Below, in pieces: positions 47,451 through 58,937 of a stretch of DNA of 64,000 bases (positions within the stretch are counted from its first letter, which is position 1; the number at the start of each line of letters is the position of its first letter). Made by a program: the position numbers and the translations under genes. The stretch covers positions 99,137 to 163,136 of the forward strand of contig JACGCK010000105.1 in assembly GCA_014925825.1 (NCBI GenBank), written 5' to 3'. The DNA comes from Pholiota molesta. Lineage: Eukaryota > Basidiomycota > Agaricomycetes > Agaricales > Strophariaceae. Under the pieces are notes generated by a model. The model ran no database searches and was not told the origin of the DNA. It saw only the letters and a program-made list of their open reading frames with translations.

Positions 47451-47987
47451 CTGGTCGTGGAGATAGCCTTGCCTATGTTTGTCACCTCCAGTGGTGAGGC
47501 ACCCTGAGTATGAGGGGGTACGATATACGTGCAGCCTGCATGCGTCAGGGAGCGGACGCATCCTCACCGCGTGGCGCATACGCCTTAGACTGTAGATGTC
47601 CATTGGATAGATTACTTGCTAGCTATAGGTGCCTCGAGAGGGAGCGCGTGTCCCGTGCGGTTGGGTGTGGTATGATTCGTTGTAGTAAAAGCGCCTGGGG
47701 TCCGTTCTGGCCTATCTTGAGGACACAGTTAGGCGTTCATCTTCGGAGTAGGCGCCAGTAGCCTACCGCTGAGGATGGGTGGGTTATGTGAGGTTCGATG
47801 CCGTGATACCCTTGTCGAACGATCTGCGGCCTGCGCGGCGACGCGCAATGTGCGCATCACTCATGTGCAAGAGATGTGTCTGATTCCCTGCGTTGCTCCA
47901 CCGAAATTGCTCTGGAGAAGGCGATGGTACATAAGCGAATGAAATGATGATCCTGATATGAATGCACACAGATGCACAGAGATGCAC
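47451..47987. other. Intergenic, no gene seen
   Basis: Spacer after the Mpv17-family gene; ends at the left inverted repeat, preceded by GATGCAC direct repeats (47971-47987). Confidence 0.5.
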
Positions 47988-48060
47988 CACCTTTGGCAGC
48001 AGTTGCAACGCTCCTGACAGGACCTTTAGGTGGGGTTAAATGCGCGGATTATACCCACCT
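47988..48060 (+). repeat. Left inverted repeat arm
   Basis: CACCTTTGGCAGC...ATTATACCCACCT, 73 bp, pairing with 51389-51461. Confidence 0.85.
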
Positions 48061-48775
48061 AACAGGTGAAATTGCTGCGGATCCGCCTCACCCAAATCCT
48101 AATATGGAAGCGTCTGACATCGCCACGCATCACTACCATCCTCTGGAGATGGTAGCCCATATGATCCATCTCTGATGATGGGCACTAATTATATACCTAT
48201 CCGACATACCGTCCAGTATGTTTGAATATCAATTTCTCCAATTCTGCACGTTGTAGTGATAGTTTGCTGTTTTTAATATTTATTGACATAGATATCTTGT
48301 ATTACCTTGTGTCAGTTCAAAATACCAAAAGCAATTGAAGAAAATGGTCAGGACTGGGTGGATGCGCGAATAAGCATTTGGATGACGCACGGAGAATGTC
48401 CACTTTTGGTAATATTTACCACTTGGGGCCGTTGGCGCATTCAATGAATATCTTATTGGGTACCCTTGTCTTTGCCACTTGGCATGATCTTTGAGCAAGA
48501 TTTGATTCAAAAATATTACTGTAATACACCAACTACATCAACGAGCGAGCCTGCTTCACCAGCACCAGCACCGGAGACGATGCCTGTATTCATCCAGCCG
48601 TAGAGCACGGGCTCGTCCAGCAGCCGGTGCATTCACTGCACCTCCATCACGATCACGCGAACGCGGGTCGAGCACCGCGACATCGACAATAGCGCCGCCG
48701 CTACTGCTGCCTTTGCGATTACTGCAATTGCGCATGATGTGCTTGCGCCGCATTCACCACCACCACTGCCCGCCT

Positions 48776-50325
48776 TCCCTCAAACGAGGGGCATGGCTCG
48801 ACCTAAAACAGGGCCAGCGCGAGCCCCACACTGACCCTCCATCCCTACTTGTCGCGCTCGAATGTCCGCCATGGTCGACGCAGGCGGCTGGTGGACAGTG
48901 AGCGCCGAGCGGCGATCGTGATCGTGCCGCGTGCATGCAGAGGGGCAGCCGCATGCTTTCACGGCTCGACCATCGTCGTTCCTGGCAGGTTCTTGTTGGG
49001 CCGGCCCACATCCCTCGTTCGAGGGGAGGGGCGCACGGCTACTGGCGCTTACAACGGTGTGGGGATTTTTTTTGGGGGGGGGAGGGGTATGATGCGGCTG
49101 AGCGAAGAGAGGTGCTCGGGTTGGTGCCGCCTCCCTCGGCGTCGACGAGCGCCACGCAGTCCGCCTCCCTCCGCGATCCTCCACCGTCCTCCATTTCGTT
49201 GGCATGTCTTGCTGTTGGCCACACCGGGGTGCAATGGCATTGTTTCGCATGTGCCCACATCCCTCAATAGAGGGGAGAGGCGCTGATTGTGACGGATTGG
49301 GTAGAGTGGGGTGGAGTGGATGGGTCAGTGAGGGTGGAGATTGTGGAGATGTACGGGAGGCCGTGGATGGTGGGGAAGACGACGACAACGTTGGATCAAC
49401 GTTGATTTCTGCTCATCTCGATTTCACGCGGAGTTCAAATTTTAGGCGCCCATCGTCGACGATGGCATTGACAAGGATTGGAGAGTACTTACGGGTAGCC
49501 AGTCTATGTTTGTATACGTAGATATGCTCTGTAAGTAATAGTTACCAGAACATCTAAAGCCCGTATTATGTATGGAAGATTTTATTCACAATTTCAGCAT
49601 GGCAACGTAGTACACCAAAAACATTTGGCAAAGAAACATTTCTGCAAAAGAAATTTGCCTGATTGCATATTGAAATGTTGATTAAGTATTTACTAGATAG
49701 TAGTCTGAAGCTTTTTACCGTTTGACTTTGCTAAAAAAATTCAGAGTTCTGTTCGTACAACAACATCTCACAGAATGTTACAACTACATTAACAGAATAC
49801 TTGAACAAAGGCTACTTCAATTGACAATGTCTATTCGTGTTTATGAGCTATGGGGTATCTAAAATAGTAGCTATATAGCATGGTAACAGGACACTGAAAT
49901 AAAATTAAGACTTTGGAGGAGACCACGGTGCAATGTATGGTTGGATAGGTGGTGCGGTCGAAGATGCATTATGAATCTTACTTGGATTATAGTCGACCTG
50001 AGGTCGTCGTCTGACTTTTATTAAACTACATCCAAACTACACTTCGAACTTACATTATTAAAAAGCTGGAATTATTTGCAATTCAAACCTGCAGCTGCTG
50101 TGTAGAAGTAACTGAAGCAACGTTATATATGTAATTTCTACATGTTTTGCATATTTGTTATATCTGCAACGATAACGTGGGAAGGAGCCGGACCGCTTAC
50201 CGCAGCCAATCGCGTGCATGGCGGTAATCTCCGAGAGATGATCTCTTCAATTCCAACCGCCACCGTCATCTCTGTAGCCCTCATCCTAGCCGCGCGCTCC
50301 TCCCCTCGCTTGAGGGATGTAGCCG
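48776..50325. repeat. Dispersed CCCTC-n4/5-GAGGG palindromes
   Basis: Hairpin-like motifs of the form CCCTC, four or five bases, GAGGGG occur at about 48779, 49012, 49260 (spacing 230-250 bp, often preceded by CCCACAT) and inverted at about 50303. They may mark diverged copies of a 240-bp unit. Confidence 0.55.
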
Positions 50326-50936
50326 ACTTTCTGACGATGAGCAATCGCAACACAGCAGATGCCGCTGCTATGCCCCCATGGGCCATCATCCCAACCACAC
50401 CCCGACAGACGCGACCCCTCCTCTTCCGATAGCGATGTGCGCTCATCCTCGACTCCTCGCACACTAACAACGCACGAAAGGGAGAAAAAAGGGAGAGTTC
50501 AATCAGGGGAGACCCATGAGCGGGGGGGACACAACACGGGTGCGTCCGCTGCACCGCCCATCGTCCCCATATGCTCACATCCCTCCTCCCATAGCATCTT
50601 TTCACAGCTGCAAGGAGCATGGCTACCACCACTGCCCGCTCTCCTCGTCTACCACGTCCTTTTCGTGCCGCCACCGCCCTTGCCCACCACCGTGACCTCC
50701 CTTTGCCACACGCCAATTCCACGCTCGCTGCCACGTCATTGCGACGAGGCGGTGTGCATAGACAGACCTGGCCACCACCGGCCTGCGCTCCGCTCCATCC
50801 TGCAGCCGCTGCCGTCTCCGTTGCAACCCAGATCTCAGCCACAAACCGCACATTGAGACTGTGTGCACTGCCAGGTCACCACGACAATGCGGCGTGTACG
50901 ACTCCGCTCATCCGCCATGTGCCTCGCACGACGGGC

Positions 50937-51065
50937 GCTCGACGGACGCTCGACGGACGAGGACGATGCTCGGCGGATGAGGACCACACTCGACGGATGA
51001 GGACGAAGCTCGACGGGTGACGCGCAACGGACGATGCTCGATACTCGATGGACGACACTCTATGA
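50937..51065. repeat. Imperfect minisatellite, unit about 20 bp
   Basis: Repeats of GCTCGACGGACGAGGAC-type units (variants GCTCGGCGGATGAGGAC, ACTCGACGGATGAGGAC) occur about six times inside the inverted-repeat unit. Confidence 0.75.
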
Positions 51066-51388
51066 ACAACGATGGTGCAGAGTCCATGGCCAGCAAATGA
51101 GCACGGCGCTGCACATTGTTCATCGCTGTTGCCGCCGTTGCTGCGTATACGTACATAGATTATAATACTTTGTATATTATGTACCTGGAAATGTATGTAT
51201 TTGTTATAACTCAACAAACCCAAGGCTCCATGCAGGAAAATGTGCCCCGGGGCCCCCAGTCAGTGATCAATCCTTGGGCGCACCATCTCTGAGGGATGGT
51301 GGAGGGTGACGTTGGGATGGTGGAGATTGAGCGGGGATCCGCAAATCAATCTATTTTTGGTGAGGCCGCGATCCCCGACGTCACCAGG

Positions 51389-51461
51389 AGGTGGGTATAA
51401 TATGCGCAATAAACCCCACCTAAAGGTCCTGTCAGGAGCGTTGCAACTGCTGCCAAAGGTG
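51389..51461 (-). repeat. Right inverted repeat arm
   Basis: Reverse complement of the left arm with four mismatches (near GGTTTATTGCGCAT on the minus strand). Confidence 0.85.
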
Positions 51462-53139
51462 AGATGCACCTTCCACAATGTGCATCGAGCAACTGTCGTG
51501 ATGCGGTGATGGCCGCGGCGGCGGTTGACGTTCATCTGGGCGATTTTTCTAATCATCGCATCCACGCAGATTCAGAGGGCACAGGGTGTGATTGAATGTT
51601 ATTTTCCTTGTTGCAGTCATATTTGCGATGCGGCGTGGTTGTGTGAGTTGTTGACGCAGGCGAACAAGATGGTGCGTCAAGACGCTGTTCGCCATCGCTT
51701 TCAATCTTCACAGTGTCAACATCAAGGCAAGGCGCGAGGTTGCTAACCAGCTATATGGTATATTCAGACGCATTTACGACTCTACGGAACTCCAGCAATC
51801 CTGGATATTGTGAGCGTCTATCCGCTCCCTTGAATCGGTGCGGTAGATATGAATATCAACGTTGATGCCGTCGCAAGAAGTATTATAAGTATGTGGATGA
51901 TATTTCGATGTTACCAGGTCAATACAAGACTACTGTCATGGTGTATTTCGGCAGACATAATTAGACGTACAGCTATGTCGATGATAGTTGAATATATATA
52001 TTAATGTTACACAATGGCAGTTGGTGATCCAAGGCTGGGCCCAAAATCATTCTTCCTTTTTCCTCCCATTTTTTCTTCGTTACTTCACGCTTTGAGGAGT
52101 GCCCACTTTCCTCAACTTGGCTTCCAAAGCGTACTTGTGGACTCGAAGTCTGGAAGTGAGCATTCGATCAAAAACATAAAACATCCGGCACCGCTCGCTG
52201 CTTTTTCGTTGCCGTACATACATACATCCTGAAATCTGATCCAACCCTGAATTTATACAATTTCCATCTCTCTCCCGTTCGTCATACCCCAGTGACCACC
52301 CTCCTGCCTGCCAGCGGTGCACTTACCACTTTCGCTCTCTCACCGCTTTCCTCTGGGTCGGATTTATAGCTCATACCCCTATCTTATCACCCCTCGACAG
52401 GAAGAAGGTACCGCTTTCGTACCATTCCGCGGATTAGGCAACTCCTTATACGGTCGGCTCTCATATCCAACTGACGCCCATCTCATATACGCCACACGCC
52501 TTCGGCAGTGGGGTTGACACGTTCGCTTCCTTCACCAGCACACGCTTTCCTTACACTCCTTTTCCTTCCCTGCACTCCCCGTTGTGCATCACCGCCAGCC
52601 TTGAGGAGCCCCAATCCGTCTGCTTCCCCCACCCTCGAACTTTGATTGGCAGCAGAAGACGCGCTTCTTACTCCCAGGCTCATTCATTGACAGTGCCGCA
52701 GCGACCGCCGTCGAAATTTTTGCTGTTTGCTGGGAGCTGTCCAGCTGCTTTCGTGCTTGTCGACTGGATCTGCTGTGCTGTGGGATTTGATCATCGCTCA
52801 GTCCTCCGGAATCGCATCCGACAATTGGGTTCAATTGATTGGGTATTTTCGACCGAGCGGGGTTGTACATTGACAGCCTCTTCCGTCTTCGCCACTGCGG
52901 TCTGTCGCCCTTTGGCTTCCTCGTCAGTTCGGGGAAATAGAATAGATTCGAAGGTTTACTGCTGGCGAGATCTGAATTGGATTAGAGGGTGCGCTGGGTA
53001 TTCTTCAAGGAACTATTTAGGTGAGTAAAGCACAAATTGACTTCTATGCTCTTGTACCGCTCTACTGCAATGTTAATCGCGCTTTCTAGCCCCAAATAAC
53101 CTCCCATATTCATCCGCACAATATATATCTTGACGAACG
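51462..53139. other. Intergenic; leader of the FAR-17a-like gene at right end
   Basis: No supportable coding gene. A GTGAGT...TTTCTAG segment at 53021-53089 is a good candidate for an intron in the 5' untranslated region of the gene at 53140; the sequence before it (52600-53020) would then be leader or promoter. Confidence 0.45.
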
Positions 53140-54224
53140 ATGCCCCGACTCAATTTCTACGCGCGACTTGGTATTCAGCCCGATTCGACGTTCGATGCTC
53201 CACATAAATTCGTCACTTCACCCATTTTCCGCTCCCCTATTCTATTCGCGTCGATACGACTGACTATCGCGCTGTATACTGCCACCACTCTCCTTGTAAC
53301 GTTGATTTGGAAGGCTGTGGTTACTCATGATGCGAAGAGGTGCTTGTTTCCTCATCACTTTGATTCGACTTTCACTAACCTAATGCTGTTACAGTTACTT
53401 TTCATTTTTCACATATCTCACTTATATTGGGTTATGCGCCTACTATTTTGCCGCTGGTGTTCAGACTGTCACGTACGCTTTGTATTGGAGAAGGGCAGGC
53501 GCAGGCGTGGGCTACCCCCTCCAGCGATGGCCGAGGATATTGCAGGCACTGCATGTGGTGCTACACTCCACCATCGTCACTTTTCGTTCGTGTTTTTCTC
53601 TTATTATCATTTTGGATATGAAACTGATTATCTTGTTTAATAGCCATTGTGGTTACGATCGTGTTTTGGGCGCTACTGGCTGATCCAACCACCTTTGCAG
53701 ATACCTTCTCAGGTGCGTAGATTGATATCGCATCACAATTTATTTTTTGACTCGCTATTAGCATGGTCAAATCTTTCCGTCCATGCATTGAACACAGTTT
53801 TCGCATCTATCGAAATTTTGGGTTCGAACTCACCCCCTCCGCCATGGATCACGCTCCCTATCTGCCTGATTCTCCTCGCGTGCTACCTGGGAGTTGCCTA
53901 TGTTACTCACGTAACGCAAGGCATATATAGTACGTCCTGTGAAGAATTACCTTCGCTTCTTGTCGTAACATCTTATTTTCTCCAGCCTACTCATTCCTTG
54001 ACCCGAAGAAACAAGGAGCCAAGTTGGCCGCCTACATCATCGGTATCGCCGTCGCCGAAATTATTGTCTTCTGTATCATTCGAGGGATTATGGTACTGCG
54101 CCAGCGCTGGGCATTGCGAAGTGGGAGGGTCCTTGTCGTTGAGAGTGAGAGAACGATGGAAATCGAAGAAGGATGGGAGGAAGTCGAAAGCCCTTCGACT
54201 GCGAAGGTTAGTAATGGAGTCTGA
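53140..54224 (+). CDS. FAR-17a/AIG1-like multi-span membrane protein
   Basis: Exons 53140-53339, 53395-53585, 53644-53712, 53762-53929, 53986-54224 (288 aa); four introns of 49-58 bp in phase. About six membrane spans: LFASIRLTIALYTATTLLVTL, SFFTYLTYIGLCAYYFAAGV, VVTIVFWALLAD, LNTVFASIEIL, LPICLILLACYLGVAYV, LAAYIIGIAVAEIIVFCI. The YLTYIGL threonine and the SVHALN histidine match the positions of the catalytic Thr and His described for AIG1/ADTRP, membrane hydrolases of fatty-acid esters of hydroxy fatty acids; that activity is inferred. The C-terminus is hydrophilic and acidic (ESERTMEIEEGWEEVESP). A GTTAGT donor just before the stop leaves an alternative longer end possible. It converges on the secreted gene, 228 bp apart. 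Confidence 0.75.
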
Positions 54225-54451
54225 TCTGGGGTAGAAGGTCAAGCGCTTTAAATACCCAAGAGCTCCGACTTGTATGCGTTGACGGGGCTCTTCGCTCATA
54301 TGTAGGTGCAGAAATGGATCGGCCACCTCACAGTTGTCGATCGCAACTGGTACAGCTTCAGGGACTTGGAAAGTTTACTGTTTCGGCCAAGGCTTCAACG
54401 TCATACATTTTTTTGTGTCTGTAACCTAACCACGACATGTACTCTCTGCGC

Positions 54452-55210
54452 TTACGAGTTGAACATATGGATAGTAGAGCCACTGAAACTGCTTCCGCCG
54501 TTATGATACCTTGCGGTAGTCCAGACAGTACCGTCTGGCTTGCGCTTGGCGCTACCAATGTGCATCCCAGTGAGCCATCCACGACTATAGAGCCTCAACT
54601 ATTGCCACGTACCTGACTTCGGCATGCTTGAACTGCTGCATTTCCGGGTTCTTTTGCCAGTATTTCTTGGTTTGCTTGTGCGCCACCTTACCCAGTTCTG
54701 CCTCGTGGGGTGAGCCGGCCTTCCACTTGGCCTCGACGTGGTAGTCAGGGCCGTTCTCGATCTTGGCTACCTTCGCGCGATGTACGTTAATTTGCTTGTT
54801 CATCTTGTGCTGTTCCTTCCAGATCTTTCGCTGCTTGCGCTCCGCTTCCTCAGCTGGAGTGCCCGGCTTCGTTTTGAGAAAAGGGATTCTAAAACAAGGA
54901 GCGTATCAGCGACCATTCAAAGAGGCATATGGGTGGATTGAGAATTCAAATAGGGAGATGTTGCTTACTTGTCCTTCCAACCGCGCGCTGCAAGATCGTC
55001 CTCGAAGTTGGACCGAACGAAGACTTCATTGTCTATGGGGAAAGCCTCGCGTGCCTATATGCATTTGCGTTAGTGTTTGCAGAAGAATGATTCGCAGAAA
55101 GACGTTACCACAAGGTCTTCAGCGGTGTAGCCATTGATAGGGTATGCCGACGTGTAGGCGATGTACGAAAGCAACACCGGTAGCAAAGAAACGGAGAAGG
55201 AGAGTTTCAT
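54452..55210 (-). CDS. Small secreted protein, unknown function (198 aa)
   Basis: Exons (minus): 55210-55109, 55054-54969, 54888-54613, 54584-54452. Signal peptide MKLSFSVSLLPVLLSYIAY ending at TSA before YPINGYTAEDLV. The mature part is highly charged (KTKPGTPAEEAERKQRKIWK, MNKQINVHRAKVAKIENG) and ends with a conserved-looking block, RGWLTGMHIGSAKRKPDGT then WTTARYHNGG. The last intron is only 28 nt, GTACGT...CTATAG, but removing it is the one way to join two clearly coding stretches in frame. Without splicing the protein stops at 54585 and loses that block. It could be an effector-like or developmental secreted protein; I do not recognise the family. Confidence 0.68.
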
Positions 55211-56388
55211 GATGTCAATGAGTCTGAATGAATAGGGCGACGAAGTAGGATGATATGGTAGCACGAAATCGAGGTCAACTCGATTCTGGAAAGTTAGGGT
55301 AAAGAGACCTGCTCTGAGGAACCCATCTATCTCCTGCCAGGTGCTTTATATATCCTGGGTCACGCCGCCCTTTGGGCAGTTCCGGGATATTTGAAATTCG
55401 AATACATAGATGGAGCTTCAAAGTATGCGGAAAATAGTTGAGGCCAAGCTACATAGCCTCTTAAAACAGACCTGATTGCTATGTTCATTGATGATCATCA
55501 TCGATCAATGATTAGCGCTTCCGCCTTCGCGAGCGCTCAGTAACGTCAACGCCTAAACCCAGACCCCGAAATTGCCAAGTTCATGAATACGACTTTCTAA
55601 ATCTTTGCCTGCACAGAAAAAATATACCGTCCATTGTGAAAGGAGTAGCATTACTTACATCGTGTCCTAGGATCAACAAAAAGTGTCTATGATGTCACGG
55701 AAAATTTAAATATCGACTTTTGATTTCGAAATCTAAGCGGATCAACGCAAGATTCACGTCTCCGAAATCATTCAAAACTCTTGTGGAGTGTTCAGGATTG
55801 GCTCCTGGAGGCTCGGGATTCCTTACATATCAAATCGACTATCATATGATTTGTAAAGAGGCTACACCATCTCCAACCTGAGAGACTTCTTTCAACTTCG
55901 TAGCATTGACCTACATGCCTACATATGTAGGGTATGTACTATGCGTGGAGCGTTGATCAACTTGATGTCGAAGACCAAAGTGGTTATCAGACTTCAGCTG
56001 GCGCCCGCTGTATGATGACGCCGTCAAGTTGTGACGCCAAAATATCGCACCCATATTTCTCGGGGCTCGAGCTTAACAAACGTGTCTGAATGACATAAAC
56101 TTGACGAATGCAATGTGCATAACACCCGGCGTTTTATCTTAAACACCGGCCATCACCCGAAGACGCGGAACAAGTCCAAGGACCAAACAAGAACTAAATT
56201 CAAAAGCAAGGCAGCGATAATTGTATTTCATCGTGATCAAACGGAATTTATCAACCTTTACAGCTACTTATGTAGAAAGATAACAACAGAACATATGTAT
56301 ATATTTTTTTCGGGATTTTTCTGCCACTCAAACCGTTGGTAACTAGCATTTCAATTTTCAACCATTCTCGATTGCTGGATTTGATTGA
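55211..56388. other. Intergenic, no gene seen
   Basis: AT-rich spacer between two minus-strand genes, with no supportable frame or repeat apart from the promoter of the secreted gene. Confidence 0.5.
55345..55352 (-). promoter_or_regulatory. TATA box of the small secreted-protein gene
   Basis: TATATAAA on the minus strand, 135 bp before the ATG at 55210, the only clear TATA-like element in the near upstream region. Confidence 0.4.
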
Positions 56389-57215
56389 TCATTCGGATTC
56401 TCCAGGAAGAATTGTGCCACGATCAATGGCAGCAGCGTGTCCACGAGTAAGGAATGCATACGAAGTCAAGTATCTAAAGAGGGAGTAAGTGTCTATTAAA
56501 TCATCGATTACATTCCCAACACTCACTTATCAAAGTAAGGCAAAAGCTCCAGCGAGCCAGGCGTGTTCCTCCAGTCCCTCATAAGGTCGCAAACCACGGC
56601 GAAAGAAGAGACGACCTGGACACCAGCAGCGCGCATCCTATCGTTCGCATCCGCTGCAGCCTGTTTGGTCATGGCGCCGGAGGCATCAGCGTTGGCATAG
56701 ACGGTGTATCCTTCTTGGGCAAGGGAAAGCGCGAGGAACGCAGTGCAGACCTATATTTGCGTACAAAATGAATATAAATACAAGGAGTATAAGAACGGTG
56801 GACGTACGTCTGTGACAATACCAGCCAGGATGACCTGCTTCTTTCCCGTAGCCTTGACGGCGTTGCGGAAGTCGCTATTGTCCCAAGCGTTGACCTCGCC
56901 CTGGCGTTTGATGTACGGCGCATCTGGGTACATGTCAACGATCTCCTTGGGAAGAGGTCCGTTAGGCCCTGAAGTAACGAGATTGAGCCTCAGCAGCAGT
57001 AAGTGACGATCGCGCAATGACTGACCGGTTTCGGCGCTGGTGGTCAAAATAGTGGGCAGGTTGAAGACCTTTCCGATCGCAGCGTGCGCGAGGATGTTGT
57101 TGCGAAACTGGTCGGCGTCAAAGTCGCGGACCAACTGGGCGAGGCCGATTTGGTGATCGATGATCAACAACGCGACGTTGTCCTTGTCGATGCGTTCAAA
57201 GGTGGTGCTGGCCAT
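56389..57215 (-). CDS. Isochorismatase-fold cysteine hydrolase, YcaC-like
   Basis: Exons (minus): 57215-57026, 56968-56808, 56750-56527, 56473-56389 (219 aa); three introns of 53-57 bp in phase. N-terminal strand NVALLIIDHQIG supplies the catalytic Asp (D20); IKRQGEVNAWDN supplies K84; ILAGIVTDVCTAFLAL supplies the nucleophile C119, the D-K-C triad of this fold. DASGAMTKQAAADANDRM follows as in YcaC-type members. The family hydrolyses small amides or related substrates; substrates of the YcaC branch are mostly undefined, and the enzyme is usually cytosolic. The length and start are normal for the family and a TATA box lies upstream. Intact. Confidence 0.88.
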
Positions 57216-58937
57216 TGGATATTGCAGTAGGTAGTTGCTGGGGAATTATCCATCGACCATGGCTGGCTTTTATACTGTTTGAAGGTCGTATCGATTAAGT
57301 GAATACCCGTTCAAGATTTATTCGTCCATGAGGTCAAAGGACAAAGATTGTTGCGCTCCACGGCCACCTACGGGGAGGATGGAATGGCATGTGAAGGGAA
57401 CACTCGTCTAAGGACGTCCACCAGTAAGCAATTATGTAGCAGGAATTGGGTGTGGATTGCGTCGATCAGAAATTCTACTGTTAATGAAATTATGTCCCCA
57501 GCTTGGGCGGCGCTTCCGGGGTGAGCGTGAGACTCGGTGGGATGCGATAGGCTGGAATTGGAAAAAGCAAGGCTTAGATGATGATACGCATGCGTGAACG
57601 TAGAACCTCCGATCGGCCTTTGGTTGGCAGATGGCGAATGAAGAGAAGAGATTATATGTATTGGAGGTTGATTGGAAGTCGTAGAAGTGCTCAAGTCACC
57701 TTGATTTCCGCTAATTTCAGCCGCAGGGTCAAACAAGTCCTCCTTCAAATACATCAACCAACCGTAGGGGGCAATAGAGTTGAGCTTGGTGCTCTATGGT
57801 TCCTCCAAAGATGATGTCTGTTTCCCATAGAAAAGTATATTGATATTGTGAACATTACATGCATCAAACATTTGATCTCGGCGACGTAGGCCATAGGGTG
57901 GTGATAGGTGATGGTTATTGAACAAAGTGAATCGTAATTTACCTCGGTCCGAGTCCCCGAGCTATCGACGAAACTTCTACCTACTTTCTATCCACAGACA
58001 AACCAAATCGCAAAAGTGAAGACCGTTTCAGTCGATGTCGTTCAAACTACATTGTTGACTTCAAGTTGACTTTGTCACGGTGATGCGTTAGGTTCAAACG
58101 TTCATGCATTCATGATGCAATCATGCCCGAACTCTGTTTGGACATGTGTGCCAATACCCTCTGCAAAAACGGCTCGTTCACGGACCACCACCACCAAGCC
58201 CGCTGTCCGTCGACGACGTCGGCGACTGGGCTCTGGGATCCTTGATTGGGTACTCTACTCTGGCTTCAATCGTAATTCCGACGAACGACGTACGAACCAA
58301 CAGTTTGGAGGTTGGAGGTTGACGATTGAGTGCAGGACAAAATAGGAACGTAATTGAGCGCCGAGCACGGACGCCACGAAGCTTCGCTTTCCTACTGCAG
58401 AGAGGCGGTGAAGAGAGAGGGATTGACCAAGGGTGAGCGAGTATACTCTATTATCCGAGATTTTGAGGTTCCTGACGCGGTATTCTATGCATAAACAGTT
58501 GCCAACTAAGAGTGAGTTCGTATGACTGTTCAGCAAGTGCTATGACCAATGAAAAGGAAATAGGGAGACCAGTTGACTCATACAGATCTGCAGGTGAGCA
58601 TACACATCAGCTCATTGAAGGCCTGGAGGTCGTTGATGCGTCATTTTTTGCACTTCCTACCGAAGAGAGCAAATACTAGTGTTCACAAGGTCCAACTACT
58701 GGCTGTTGATCGCGCCGCAACTAGGGACTGAGGTCTAAGAGACTGGGTGCTGAACCTACATAAACCGGTAAGTGCGTTTGCTCGCTCGCATACTCGATCA
58801 TTGAACCCCTATGCCCTCCACCTGTACGCAGACCCAGCCTACGAGATATTGCTCTCAAAATTGCTGATACTCATTGGATAAGGCGACATTTGGGCAATCT
58901 AAGAAAGGCGACAGAGTAGAAGACGAATAGAAGTGCA
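57216..58937. other. Divergent intergenic region
   Basis: Separates the minus-strand hydrolase from the plus-strand SH3 gene. A 129-codon minus-strand frame (57368-57757) has no recognisable domain and no splice support. Otherwise no structure. Confidence 0.45.
57267..57274 (-). promoter_or_regulatory. TATA box of the isochorismatase-fold gene
   Basis: TATAAAAG on the minus strand, about 55 bp before the ATG at 57215. Confidence 0.55.

Larger units (their letters stand above)
47988..51461. mobile_element. 3.5-kb unit bounded by long inverted repeats
   Basis: The outer 73 bp (47988-48060 and 51389-51461) are reverse complements with four mismatches; weaker inverted similarity (GCGGATCC, ACCATCC...GAGATGG) continues inward to roughly 48170 and 51255. 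The interior is GC-rich, full of palindromes and minisatellites, and has no transposase or other convincing gene. A non-autonomous foldback- or TIR-type transposon is the likeliest reading; an inverted duplication is the alternative. I could not define a target duplication. The interior from 49500 to 50130 is AT-rich and empty. Confidence 0.5.

Noticed and set aside
48780..49388. 202-codon minus-strand frame in the inverted-repeat unit
   Set aside because: Composition (Pro, Ser, Arg) and repeats follow from the GC-rich palindromic DNA; no domain, no splice sites, overlapping plus-strand frames of similar length.
50138..50851. 237-codon minus-strand frame
   Set aside because: Starts in AT-rich DNA and runs through low-complexity sequence; an equally long plus-strand frame overlaps it. 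No recognisable protein.
52582..53028. 148-codon plus frame before the FAR-17a-like gene
   Set aside because: Has no ATG start, ends exactly at a GTGAGT donor and looks like leader sequence with a 5' UTR intron.
57368..57757. 129-codon minus frame between the hydrolase and SH3 genes
   Set aside because: No domain, no signal peptide, no splice partners and biased composition; could be promoter DNA.
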